Positions 54,652-62,274 of a stretch of 62,274 nucleotides of DNA are shown here, in pieces. Numbering within the stretch: the stretch's first letter is position 1; every line of letters begins with the position of its first letter. Source of the DNA: Caldisericales bacterium (lineage in GTDB: Bacteria > Caldisericota > Caldisericia > JAAYUI01). The stretch is from positions 1 to 62,274 of the forward strand of contig JAAYUI010000015.1 in NCBI GenBank assembly GCA_012517765.1, read 5' to 3'. The notes below the pieces were generated by a model. The model was not told where the DNA came from. It did not search any database and worked only from the letters and a program-made list of their open reading frames with translations. The translations under genes were made by a program, and so were the position numbers.

Positions 54652-55362
54652 TCAGCTTTGTTTTTGCTGTTTTCTTGCCTTCAGGGCCGCAATTATCTGG
54701 CCCATTTTCTCCTTGTCCATGGTTGTCATCTGCTCGAAACGGTCCCTTGTTTCCTGCGATATTGCCAATGTTTTTCCGAATTCCCTGCCAGCGTCCCTCA
54801 TGAGTGCATAAACATCGGAAAATGTTGTTTCATCGTTATCTTTGGCCATCCCGTCTGCAAAGGGAACAAGAAAATCCTGGGCGTAGGAGCTGCCAAAAAT
54901 CTGCCTCATTGTGACCTTTAGCCCGTCAAAGTTTGATTTTTCCGGGAGACCGCACGGCGAGATCAGGACAAATTTTATTTTTTCCAGCCAGGTTTTTGAG
55001 TCCTTTGGTGTGGATGAGACCGATTTGTGGAAAGTCCCCAGATAAAGGGGCAATTGCCTGTCCAGGTAGTCCTTCACCTTTCCGGGGACGGTAAAGAAAT
55101 AAAGCGGCACGGAGAGCACAACAAGATCGGCGTTTCTGTGGTCTTCGATGATTTTTGTCATGCCATCGTTTTGGGAGCATTTTCCAGGTGTTGCAGTCCA
55201 GCAGCTTTTGCATCCGGTGCAATGCCCGATTTCATAGTCGTTTAGCATGATTTCCTGGACCTGATAACCCACATCCTCCAACCCCCTGGCAAACTTTGAA
55301 CCAAGCCTGTACGAGGCGGAATTTTTCCCTCTTGGGCTGCCATAGACAACTACTGCCTTCAT
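54652..55362 (-). CDS. Flavodoxin-like NAD(P)H-dependent oxidoreductase (iron-sulfur flavoprotein type)
   Basis: The 236-residue product opens MKAVVVYGSPRGKNSASYRL, the FMN phosphate loop of the NADPH-dependent FMN reductase family. 'GHCTGCKSCWTATPGKC' has the compact Cys motif (C-x2-C-x2-C-x6-C) of iron-sulfur flavoproteins such as Isf, and 'DLVVLSVPLYFFTVPGKVKD' is the second FMN loop. It would pass electrons from NAD(P)H or ferredoxin to an unknown acceptor. AGGAGG ribosome site. Divergent from the propeller gene at 55484. Confidence 0.88.
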   Translation of the reverse strand: MKAVVVYGSPRGKNSASYRLGSKFARGLEDVGYQVQEIMLNDYEIGHCTGCKSCWTATPGKCSQNDGMTKIIEDHRNADLVVLSVPLYFFTVPGKVKDYLDRQLPLYLGTFHKSVSSTPKDSKTWLEKIKFVLISPCGLPEKSNFDGLKVTMRQIFGSSYAQDFLVPFADGMAKDNDETTFSDVYALMRDAGREFGKTLAISQETRDRFEQMTTMDKEKMGQIIAALKARKQQKQS

Positions 55363-55483
55363 TTTGCCTCCTTGTTTGTAGCTGCTCTAGCATAAATTTT
55401 CGTGCTTATCAAGCTGCGAATAATCCCAACTTGCGCCCAAATGGTACTTAATAGTAGACTCGTCAAAGAGGAGGAGGTTGGGA

Positions 55484-56995
55484 ATGAAGAAATATTTTTC
55501 CTTGTTTTTGCTAATATCACTGCTCATCTTTCCACTGGCAACCGGCACATCAAAAACATCGGATTTTGGTGTTGCAACCAGAAGTCGGGGGAAGTTGGAT
55601 TTCAAATCAAGGGACCCTTATGTTTTGTTCACTTGCCAGAAGGAAGGATTTTTTGAGGTAAGGTCATTGCAAACAGGGAAAAGTGTTTTTTGCCACGATT
55701 GGGTTGATTACAGCCATGGGCCTTTCCTTGAAGATAGAAAAATAGTTTTTTATGACCCGGACAAGGGTGCCAAAAGCAATATGCGAATGGATTTTGACGG
55801 AAACGTGGAATATTTTGACCCCACAATCAATCAGACCAATCCACCCGCCAGACACAAGATTGTCCAGAACGCTGACAAATCTTATACTCTTAGAGTTTTA
55901 TCTGTAGATGGCGATAGGGAAATCTGGACAATGACTACAAAATCGGGAGAGAAAATCGAATACAAAGATGGCTGGTTTTTGTATTCGGGTTCAGGGTTTA
56001 TGAAGGTGCTCAACCCGCTTACCGGGGAGATTGCCCTTGCTCTGGAAGGTAAAGCTGTCCAGTTTGCAGGACAAAACGATGATTTTGGTATTTTCTATAT
56101 TTTTGATGGCCCAAAGGATTTCGTTTGCCAGATTCTGGACTGGAAAACCCTGAAATTGCTGGTAAAAACAAAAATCCCCTCGGCTGTGACTCCAATATTT
56201 GGAAATGGCGAAGTTATTTTCGTTTGTAGAATAGACAGGCGGTTACCTGATGCCATAAAAATAGAGTCAAACTGGGGCTGGACAAGATACACCAGAGAAA
56301 AGGGCATTGAAAATTTCTCTTTTTCAGTCGAGGGTGTGTTTGAACCGGCAACAAATGAAGTGATTGATGCAAAAGGTTATCTCTTGTCATTTGCCACAAT
56401 TGATCCGCAGAAGCTTGTGGTCGTTGATGCAAGAATCGGAAAGGCCGTTTTTGAGAAGCCGTTTTACCCAGTAGTCGCCAATTTCTTTGGCGACATTCTT
56501 TACTATCAATCCTGGTTTGATTGTGGCGCAGTGGATACGGCCACCTGGAAAACGCTCTGGAGATTTGGTTTTGGCGGGGAAGCCGGAGAGTACGATGGCT
56601 ACAAGTACTATGTCCAGAACATGGTTTTTGGGGAAAAAGATGAGGGGCCACTTCTCCGGTTTGAAGTTATCGATCTGAAAACCGGACTCCTGGAGCCTTA
56701 TGAATATCTGGTTCCATACAACTGGTCGGAGATTGTTTTTACAAAGCACGGAATCGTCACCTTGCCAACTGAACAGAGCTTTTCAAGGGGCACCAGGTCA
56801 GGCTTTGCGCTTTTTGCCCCTGGCCTTGCCGAACCCATTTATTCATTGCACAAGAATTTGGGCGGATGGGTAAAGCACTATGAAATAACTGACAATGGAG
56901 AATCTTTGCTGTTGGAGATGATAATACAGCCAGCTGGCGAGACTCGCAGATACAAGTTTACAATTTCAGATGGTTCCCTTGAATTTTTGAAGTGA
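55484..56995 (+). CDS. Secreted beta-propeller-like protein
   Basis: 503 residues from ATG 55484, six bases after GAGGAGG; an in-frame TTG at 55478 abuts the ribosome site and is less likely. Signal peptide MKKYFSLFLLISLLIFPLATG. Repeats of about 45-50 residues with 'G.V.y......d..TWkTLWRFGF'-type strands suggest a propeller (for example 'VVDARIGKAVFEKPFYPVVA' and 'LNPLTGEIALALEGKAVQFA'). It does not share the landmarks of the ~450-residue family. Convergent with 57038. Function unknown. Confidence 0.75.
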   Translation: MKKYFSLFLLISLLIFPLATGTSKTSDFGVATRSRGKLDFKSRDPYVLFTCQKEGFFEVRSLQTGKSVFCHDWVDYSHGPFLEDRKIVFYDPDKGAKSNMRMDFDGNVEYFDPTINQTNPPARHKIVQNADKSYTLRVLSVDGDREIWTMTTKSGEKIEYKDGWFLYSGSGFMKVLNPLTGEIALALEGKAVQFAGQNDDFGIFYIFDGPKDFVCQILDWKTLKLLVKTKIPSAVTPIFGNGEVIFVCRIDRRLPDAIKIESNWGWTRYTREKGIENFSFSVEGVFEPATNEVIDAKGYLLSFATIDPQKLVVVDARIGKAVFEKPFYPVVANFFGDILYYQSWFDCGAVDTATWKTLWRFGFGGEAGEYDGYKYYVQNMVFGEKDEGPLLRFEVIDLKTGLLEPYEYLVPYNWSEIVFTKHGIVTLPTEQSFSRGTRSGFALFAPGLAEPIYSLHKNLGGWVKHYEITDNGESLLLEMIIQPAGETRRYKFTISDGSLEFLK

Positions 56996-57037
56996 TCGAA
57001 GCTTAAGGGTTTATGGAACTAATTGTTTTTGGGTTTG

Positions 57038-58396
57038 TCATTTTTCTTCCAGATATTCATACACTCTGTGGTACAGCGTCATCTGTGCCTGGTTTTTGAA
57101 AGCTTCGGCAACACCAAACGACCAGACAGAGCTTTTTGAGTAGAGCATGCAATTCTCGCCCTTGGCGTCAAAGAGTGCCGCCTCAACTTCTTCTGGCGTG
57201 TCTTCAAAATTTGTCCTTGAGAGGTAATGGATTTCGCTTGTGAAGTAGTCAAAAATTGTTGCCTTGTAGGCCAAAACTTTGTGTTTTCCGAGAGATTCAT
57301 AACTGACAATGAAAATTACATTTTCTCCGCCGTTTTCATTGAAGCTCGCACAAGCCAGCAATTTTGCATTTTTTGTCTGGCTGATGTCGTCGTATGCCAG
57401 GTATGCGGCTTTCTGGGGTGCTTGCTGTTTCCCGCCAAAATAGGACACACAGCCATTCACGAAAAACAGGCCCCCGTCAAAAGGAAAGAGCATGTTTGCC
57501 AGGCCGGGGCGCACGCCGTCATGTTTTATTGAGAATATGAACCTGGATTCCTTCTGGTCGAACAAAAACAGTTTTTGGCCGTCATAAATTGAGATGATTT
57601 CCCTGTTTGGGTTTTTGGTATTTCCGCAGATGAAGGATTTTTCGATGTCTCCCTTGGTCCCAAGCGGGATTTTCTTATATGGGGTTATTTTTTCTTTGAA
57701 CACAGTGTAGAAAATCAGGTTTGTGCCATCGTAGCCAATAAGACCACTGGAACCATTTTTGTAATTTTCCGCAAAAATGGTTTTGGGTTCAAATGGGTAT
57801 GATGCCAGCTCGCCGGTGTTGCTGTAATGGAAAACTTCCCCTCTTTTGTTTGTGCAGAGAATGATTGTCTTGTTGTCGTCAAATGGCAGGTACCGGCCAA
57901 TTATTGTGTCTGCGTATGTCTCCACATAAAAAGCGTTCTCGAAATGCTTGTAGTAGTCAGAAAAAACCGTGTGGACATTTTCAACCTTATAGAGAACAAG
58001 AGCATTGCTCGTGTCACTTTCAAAGATGGCCGCAATGTTGGTTGTGCTGGTGTCATGACTGCCTGGAATTGGGTCTTTCTTGATATTTATGCTTAGAAGT
58101 TTACCAGGCGACTCTATATTGGCCAGCGTTTCTTTGAGATTTTCCGTTAGGATGTACAGGCCGCAATCTGATTTGTCAAAGACAACCGGTAAATATCCCT
58201 TGCTCGTGTCTTTGGGGTCCTCGTACAGATAGCCGACGATTTCTCTGTCGGTGTTGCTTGCAACCAGCTTGAGTTTTGCGCGTCCTGGATCAAGAATTAT
58301 TGCGGCTGAAACCAGCGAGCTGGTCACCAGAATTATTACCACCCAGTAAATCAAATTTTTGTTTATCCCTGCCCCTGTTTGCCCAGCTTCGCTCAT
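57038..58396 (-). CDS. Membrane-anchored ~450-residue paralogous family, member 4
   Basis: The 452-residue product has one N-terminal helix (about 15-34, LIYWVVIILVTSSLVSAAII) and an outer part with the family landmarks: 'GLYILTENLKETLANIESPG', a Ser/Thr/His-rich loop 'PIPGSHDTSTTNIA', 'LIGYDGTNLIFYTVFKEKIT', 'PLGTKGDIEKSFI', 'SIYDGQKLFLFDQKE' and a C-terminal 'CMLYSKSSVWSFG'. It is the least AT-rich member. GGAGG ribosome site. The next gene upstream (58445) is on the same strand 48 bases away, so the two may be cotranscribed. Function unknown. Confidence 0.8.
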   Translation of the reverse strand: MSEAGQTGAGINKNLIYWVVIILVTSSLVSAAIILDPGRAKLKLVASNTDREIVGYLYEDPKDTSKGYLPVVFDKSDCGLYILTENLKETLANIESPGKLLSINIKKDPIPGSHDTSTTNIAAIFESDTSNALVLYKVENVHTVFSDYYKHFENAFYVETYADTIIGRYLPFDDNKTIILCTNKRGEVFHYSNTGELASYPFEPKTIFAENYKNGSSGLIGYDGTNLIFYTVFKEKITPYKKIPLGTKGDIEKSFICGNTKNPNREIISIYDGQKLFLFDQKESRFIFSIKHDGVRPGLANMLFPFDGGLFFVNGCVSYFGGKQQAPQKAAYLAYDDISQTKNAKLLACASFNENGGENVIFIVSYESLGKHKVLAYKATIFDYFTSEIHYLSRTNFEDTPEEVEAALFDAKGENCMLYSKSSVWSFGVAEAFKNQAQMTLYHRVYEYLEEK

Positions 58397-58444
58397 TTTT
58401 TGCGCCTCCAGCTGTTTGTTGATCTATCCAAAACACCGTATATC

Positions 58445-61400
58445 CTATTTGACACCCGAAGTGATGGTTATTTTTTTGGTCTTCTGATCATAGTCAAGTT
58501 TGCACCCGAGGTTTTCGGCAAGGAACCTCATTGGGACAAGCGTCCTTCCACCAGAGATTATTGGCACCACCTTGGGGTTCTTGGGGTCTATCTGGATCTC
58601 TTTTATGTTGACAGTAGCTTTTTCATGACCAATCCTCATTCTGATCGTGTTGCCATTCAGTTCAACTGTAATTTCTTTCCATTTATCTTTCCACAGAGTG
58701 TCGCCACCCATCGGTTCGGCCACAAATTTCGCAGGCAGGTATGTGATTCCCCCGATTGTCTGGAGCTTTACTCCCATGTCCTGCTCCGCTCCATCAGCCT
58801 TGAATTTGCTGCTGCCAATCTGGAACTCCAGCTTTTTTGCTGCACCTTCGGAAAGGCAATAGAGATAATTTGGTTTGTTGACCACGAAGAGATAGTCTTT
58901 TATCGGCACGACGAAAGACCTGCGGTTGATGTAGGATTTTTTATTGTCACTGCTGCCATCAACACAGAAATCAAAGCTTCCTGTTTTTGTATTTGTCAAA
59001 GTGTTGAATATTTCGAGGTTACTACTTTCAAAGAAGGAAAAATCCAGGGAAGATGAATTGCTTGCGTAAGCGTAGTCCCCGGACCTTGCGTAGCAATTCA
59101 TATAGGATTTGTCTTCCCAGATGCATTCGCCGGTCTCTATGTCAAAAAACATATTTTCGCACCTTAGTTTTCCATCGGAGACTGAGCTGTTATCGCAGGT
59201 ATAGGGTATCTCGAAAATCTTTTTACCATTCGACATATTAAAGCTACAAAGCCCATTCCATTGGATTCCATGAGAATAAGCTTCGACCTGCAAGTAAATG
59301 ATGCCACTCTTTATGAAAATGTTGTTAATCACTGAGTTGCTTGCGAAACCAAAATCGCCAAAAACAGACTGGTCAATATCTGAATCGAAGAAGTTTTGTT
59401 CCCAGAGCACCTTCCCGTTTGTAATATCAAAACATGACAGCACAAATGAAAAACCAGCCTTAGGGTTTTCGTAATTATCAATTCTTCTGTCTTCCAGTCG
59501 GCACAGATATGCCCTGTTTGAATCAAATGCCATTTGAAAAATAAGGCCTTCATTACGATCATACCGATAAGAATAACTTTTGCTTTCCTTGCGTTTTGTC
59601 TGGGCCATCCAGAGCGTCTTGCCTGTTTTGGAATCCAGGCAATACAAGTTCCCAACAAAGACAAAAACCTTTCCTTTGTAGCAGTAGATTTCATCAACGA
59701 TCATTTCCTCATCCATTTTGAAGTTTTTTGCTGTCCAAAGCTTTTTTCCTTTCACCTCGTCATATTTGTGCACTTGTTTTCCATCTGCAACATAAAAAGC
59801 ACCTTCATGGTCCGGGGTGCCAAGCGTTTTGCATTCCGGCGACTTGATAAATATTGTTTTTTTCAAACCATCAAGGCTGTAGTTTTCCAGGGCGCCATTG
59901 TTTAATGCAACAACCTTGTCTTTTGTGAGATAGGCGTCTGGCCAGGCCATCACTTTTTTCAAATCTTTCTTTGGCCCGCATGCCTCTGGATAAATAAATA
60001 GCTGGTTGAGTTCGTTTTCCAGGAAAGAATCTGTGCATGCCATTTCTGGTTTTTTGTTTTCAACATAGCCCCTCAGCTGGAGCCGTTTTTCTGATCCCGG
60101 CCACCTGATTACCAGTTCTCCCCTGAGCACCTTTCCATTCTCTGGCGATGTGTTTCCCGAAAGGTCCATTGTCAGTTTAAGTTTTTTCTTTTCGCCAGGC
60201 CCAAAGGCGAGCTCGTTTGTTTCTGCTGTCACCGATGGAGTTGTAACCTCGATGGTCATTTTCACCTGATTTTTTGAGAGGTTTTCAATTGTCGCCCAGA
60301 TGTCTTTTTTTGTCCCGGGCGCAACCGTCCTGAAATCGTAAAAGTTTTCATCCAGCAAGAATCCGTCACCGCTGGAATAGCAATAAATGCTTCCATTGGC
60401 TTTTACCACAAAGAGTTTGTCACCAGCACAAGCTATCAATCCTAGTCCAAATCCGTTTGGGGTCCAAAACCTCCAGTTTGGTATGGAGTCTTCCTGAAAA
60501 GAGCCTGATTTTGTGTTGAAACCGAACAAATTCATTGCGCTGAGAAAATAGATTTTGTCTCTGGCAATCATTGGGTAACTTGATGTCTCAAATTCCAGTT
60601 TTCTTATAATTTTTCCGTTGAAAGCATCTACAATATTAACATTGTAATAAGGATATTTTTGATATTTATCATAATAGTCTCCTGTACTAGCTCTGTTTAG
60701 AAAAATATCACCAGGTACAATACCAATTGTCACAAAAAACCCATTCGCGGCAAACATTGATGGAGTTTCATAACCTATAGCATGATGAATAGATGTTTCC
60801 CACAATTTCTTGCCAGTCGTCCCATCTATTCCTGTTCCTGAGATGCTGCCACATATCAAAATGCCATTTGTATAAAAAATGTTCGAATCATCCACACCTA
60901 ATTTTGATGGATCGTTTTCCCAGATATTTTTTCCAGTCCTGGCATCTAAGCAGGTTAGTTTTTTTGTTTTTTTATAATCATAATAATATGAGAAATACTT
61001 TCCATCGCCAACAGCAAACTTGTTGTTTTTAGTTTCCCACAACTTTTTTCCATCTTTTGTGTCATAACAGCCATTTTTGGAATAGAGCAATCCATCGTAC
61101 ACCATGAAATTGGAGCTATCAGGAACAAAATTGCTCCACAGTGTTTCACCTGTTGCCCCTAAAAGGCACGTCAATGTGTTTCCTGTTTTAGCGTACAATT
61201 TTCCATCGCACCAAACCATATTTTCTGTATAGAATTCCTTCTCCCAGTCAACTTTGCCGCTTGATGAATCAAAACATCTTAAATAGTGAATCTTTCTTAT
61301 GATATTGGAAGATTTTTCATCATCGGTAATTTTGTCATAAGTGAACAATTTTCCATCGCCGCACAATACCCCAGTTGGTACTTTGAACCCATAAATATCT

Positions 61401-62274
61401 TTATTACTTTCCTCATTATTACCTGGCCCGTACCTCCATAATAATGTTAACTTGTTTAGGTCCAGATTGGAGCTTGTTGGCGTCCTTCCGCCTCCATCGC
61501 CGTCCTCGTTTGGCCATGATGGCAGGCCGGCGTCTTTGTATGAAATGGCGTTGAGATCTATTGAGCCATCGTCCCATTTTATTTTTACCGGGACCACCTT
61601 TGTTCCCGGGGTGGTATCAACTCTACCAATTGTTGCCTCGACCTGGATCTTTTTTTCTGGTTCCAGGGAGAATTGGCCAGGTTTGAAAGAGATGCTGCCA
61701 TCATCTGCCTCTGTCGTGATATTTTTTGTCTTGCCGGTATAATTTGTGAGCTCAAACGAAAGTTTTGAGAGTTTTGTTCCAAAATCCAGCGAGGGGGTAT
61801 TTATTTCAATGCTGTCAAAGTCTCCGTAACAGTATGATGCGTATCTGTCCTCAGTGTTGGCCATGTTTTTTGTAAATATCATGCCGCCACCAGCGCAAAC
61901 CGGAATGCCAACCATTTCAGAAGAGCCGGTCAGATTTCCGCTTGAAATATCAAAATAGAGCATTTTTTTGCCATTGCTCATGACCACGCTGTCACCCATT
62001 ATCATGACCGATTCCAGTGTGTTGTCGTTTAGTAGTTTTGACCACAGCAGCTTTCCGTTTGACGCATCCAGGCATGACAGCTGGCCATTTTTTTCTGAAA
62101 TGGCTCTCTTGTTGCCGGCACAAATAAGGTTTCCCTCAAAAAGCCACAATTTTTTGCCAGTGCCTGGGTCCGAGCATCTTACAAAAGTTTCTTTTTTGCC
62201 AGTCTCTGCTGTATTGCAAATTACCCCTTCGGGCATGATGAATGGTTCTTGGCATTCGGCCCCTGTTTTCCAGA
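58445..62274 (-). CDS. Giant secreted PQQ-propeller protein with stalk domains (5' truncated by the window)
   Basis: The frame is still open at the window edge, so at least 1275 residues are visible and the N-terminus is missing. Order: PQQ-type propeller strands (SDPGTGKKLWLFEG, CLDASNGKLLWSKL), an Ig-like/DUF1573-like domain with 'LDFGTKLSKLSFELTNYTGK', a second propeller (CFDSSSGKVDWEKEF, CLLGATGETLWSNF), a second Ig-like domain ('DFRTVAPGTKKDIWATIENL'), a third propeller (CLDSKTGKTLWMAQT, ISNGKVLWE-type repeats) and a C-terminal copper-amine-oxidase-N-like pair ending 'RTLVPMRFLAENLGCKLDY'. The middle (about 60600-61400) is AT-rich. Probably a surface or secreted scaffold. Confidence 0.85.
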   Translation of the reverse strand, partial: WKTGAECQEPFIMPEGVICNTAETGKKETFVRCSDPGTGKKLWLFEGNLICAGNKRAISEKNGQLSCLDASNGKLLWSKLLNDNTLESVMIMGDSVVMSNGKKMLYFDISSGNLTGSSEMVGIPVCAGGGMIFTKNMANTEDRYASYCYGDFDSIEINTPSLDFGTKLSKLSFELTNYTGKTKNITTEADDGSISFKPGQFSLEPEKKIQVEATIGRVDTTPGTKVVPVKIKWDDGSIDLNAISYKDAGLPSWPNEDGDGGGRTPTSSNLDLNKLTLLWRYGPGNNEESNKDIYGFKVPTGVLCGDGKLFTYDKITDDEKSSNIIRKIHYLRCFDSSSGKVDWEKEFYTENMVWCDGKLYAKTGNTLTCLLGATGETLWSNFVPDSSNFMVYDGLLYSKNGCYDTKDGKKLWETKNNKFAVGDGKYFSYYYDYKKTKKLTCLDARTGKNIWENDPSKLGVDDSNIFYTNGILICGSISGTGIDGTTGKKLWETSIHHAIGYETPSMFAANGFFVTIGIVPGDIFLNRASTGDYYDKYQKYPYYNVNIVDAFNGKIIRKLEFETSSYPMIARDKIYFLSAMNLFGFNTKSGSFQEDSIPNWRFWTPNGFGLGLIACAGDKLFVVKANGSIYCYSSGDGFLLDENFYDFRTVAPGTKKDIWATIENLSKNQVKMTIEVTTPSVTAETNELAFGPGEKKKLKLTMDLSGNTSPENGKVLRGELVIRWPGSEKRLQLRGYVENKKPEMACTDSFLENELNQLFIYPEACGPKKDLKKVMAWPDAYLTKDKVVALNNGALENYSLDGLKKTIFIKSPECKTLGTPDHEGAFYVADGKQVHKYDEVKGKKLWTAKNFKMDEEMIVDEIYCYKGKVFVFVGNLYCLDSKTGKTLWMAQTKRKESKSYSYRYDRNEGLIFQMAFDSNRAYLCRLEDRRIDNYENPKAGFSFVLSCFDITNGKVLWEQNFFDSDIDQSVFGDFGFASNSVINNIFIKSGIIYLQVEAYSHGIQWNGLCSFNMSNGKKIFEIPYTCDNSSVSDGKLRCENMFFDIETGECIWEDKSYMNCYARSGDYAYASNSSSLDFSFFESSNLEIFNTLTNTKTGSFDFCVDGSSDNKKSYINRRSFVVPIKDYLFVVNKPNYLYCLSEGAAKKLEFQIGSSKFKADGAEQDMGVKLQTIGGITYLPAKFVAEPMGGDTLWKDKWKEITVELNGNTIRMRIGHEKATVNIKEIQIDPKNPKVVPIISGGRTLVPMRFLAENLGCKLDYDQKTKKITITSGVK

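Overview
This 62.3-kb window comes from a bacterial chromosome. It carries housekeeping genes (gyrB-gyrA, argS, purA-purB-purC-purS-purQ, corA, mscL) between long runs of secreted and lipid-anchored proteins. Shine-Dalgarno sites are strong (AGGAGG type), arginine is mostly AGG/AGA, and several starts are TTG or GTG. More than ten predicted lipoproteins and several very large secreted proteins ending in paired copper-amine-oxidase-N-like (stalk) domains suggest an uncultivated or poorly sampled lineage with a complex envelope. The sequence alone does not fix the phylum. I saw no rRNA, tRNA, CRISPR array, insertion sequence or prophage.

Layout. 1-9.0 kb: the end of an M56/BlaR1-like membrane peptidase, an HtrA protease, a 2275-residue surface protein and a 50-residue zinc ribbon protein. 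9-18 kb: membrane and secreted proteins, two of them members of a ~450-residue paralogous family, a PQQ-type propeller lipoprotein, and a transglutaminase-like/SRPBCC pair. 18-24 kb: seven tandem lipoprotein genes, all on the minus strand, sharing a 'YP-x-x-W' type domain once or twice per protein. 24-28.4 kb: a ribulokinase-like sugar kinase, a third ~450-residue family member and CorA. 28.5-35.3 kb: a plus-strand purine operon running into a three-BON-domain protein and ArgRS.

35.3-38.8 kb is the most unusual part. It is a minus-strand operon with a secreted TolB-like propeller gene, two paralogous peptides of 104 and 107 residues with 15 cysteines each, and a radical SAM/SPASM enzyme. The propeller gene is coupled to the first peptide gene by an ATGA overlap, and a perfect 11-bp hairpin lies between the second peptide and the enzyme. 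The layout is that of a ribosomally made, post-translationally modified peptide (RiPP) system with CXXX-spaced cysteines.

38.9-62.3 kb: MscL with a zinc ribbon tail, a toroid-type protein, a DUF5666-like secreted protein, a methyltransferase, a small regulator-like protein, archease, gyrA, gyrB, three overlapping lipoprotein genes, a 1420-residue protein with 15 DUF5666-like repeats (13 with a cysteine pair) plus stalk domains, a flavodoxin-like protein, another secreted propeller, the fourth ~450-residue family member and a partial PQQ-propeller/stalk protein of more than 1270 residues.

A second theme is transcription. Several promoters place the -10 hexamer only 6-7 bases before an ATG that lacks a usable Shine-Dalgarno site, so some mRNAs may be leaderless.
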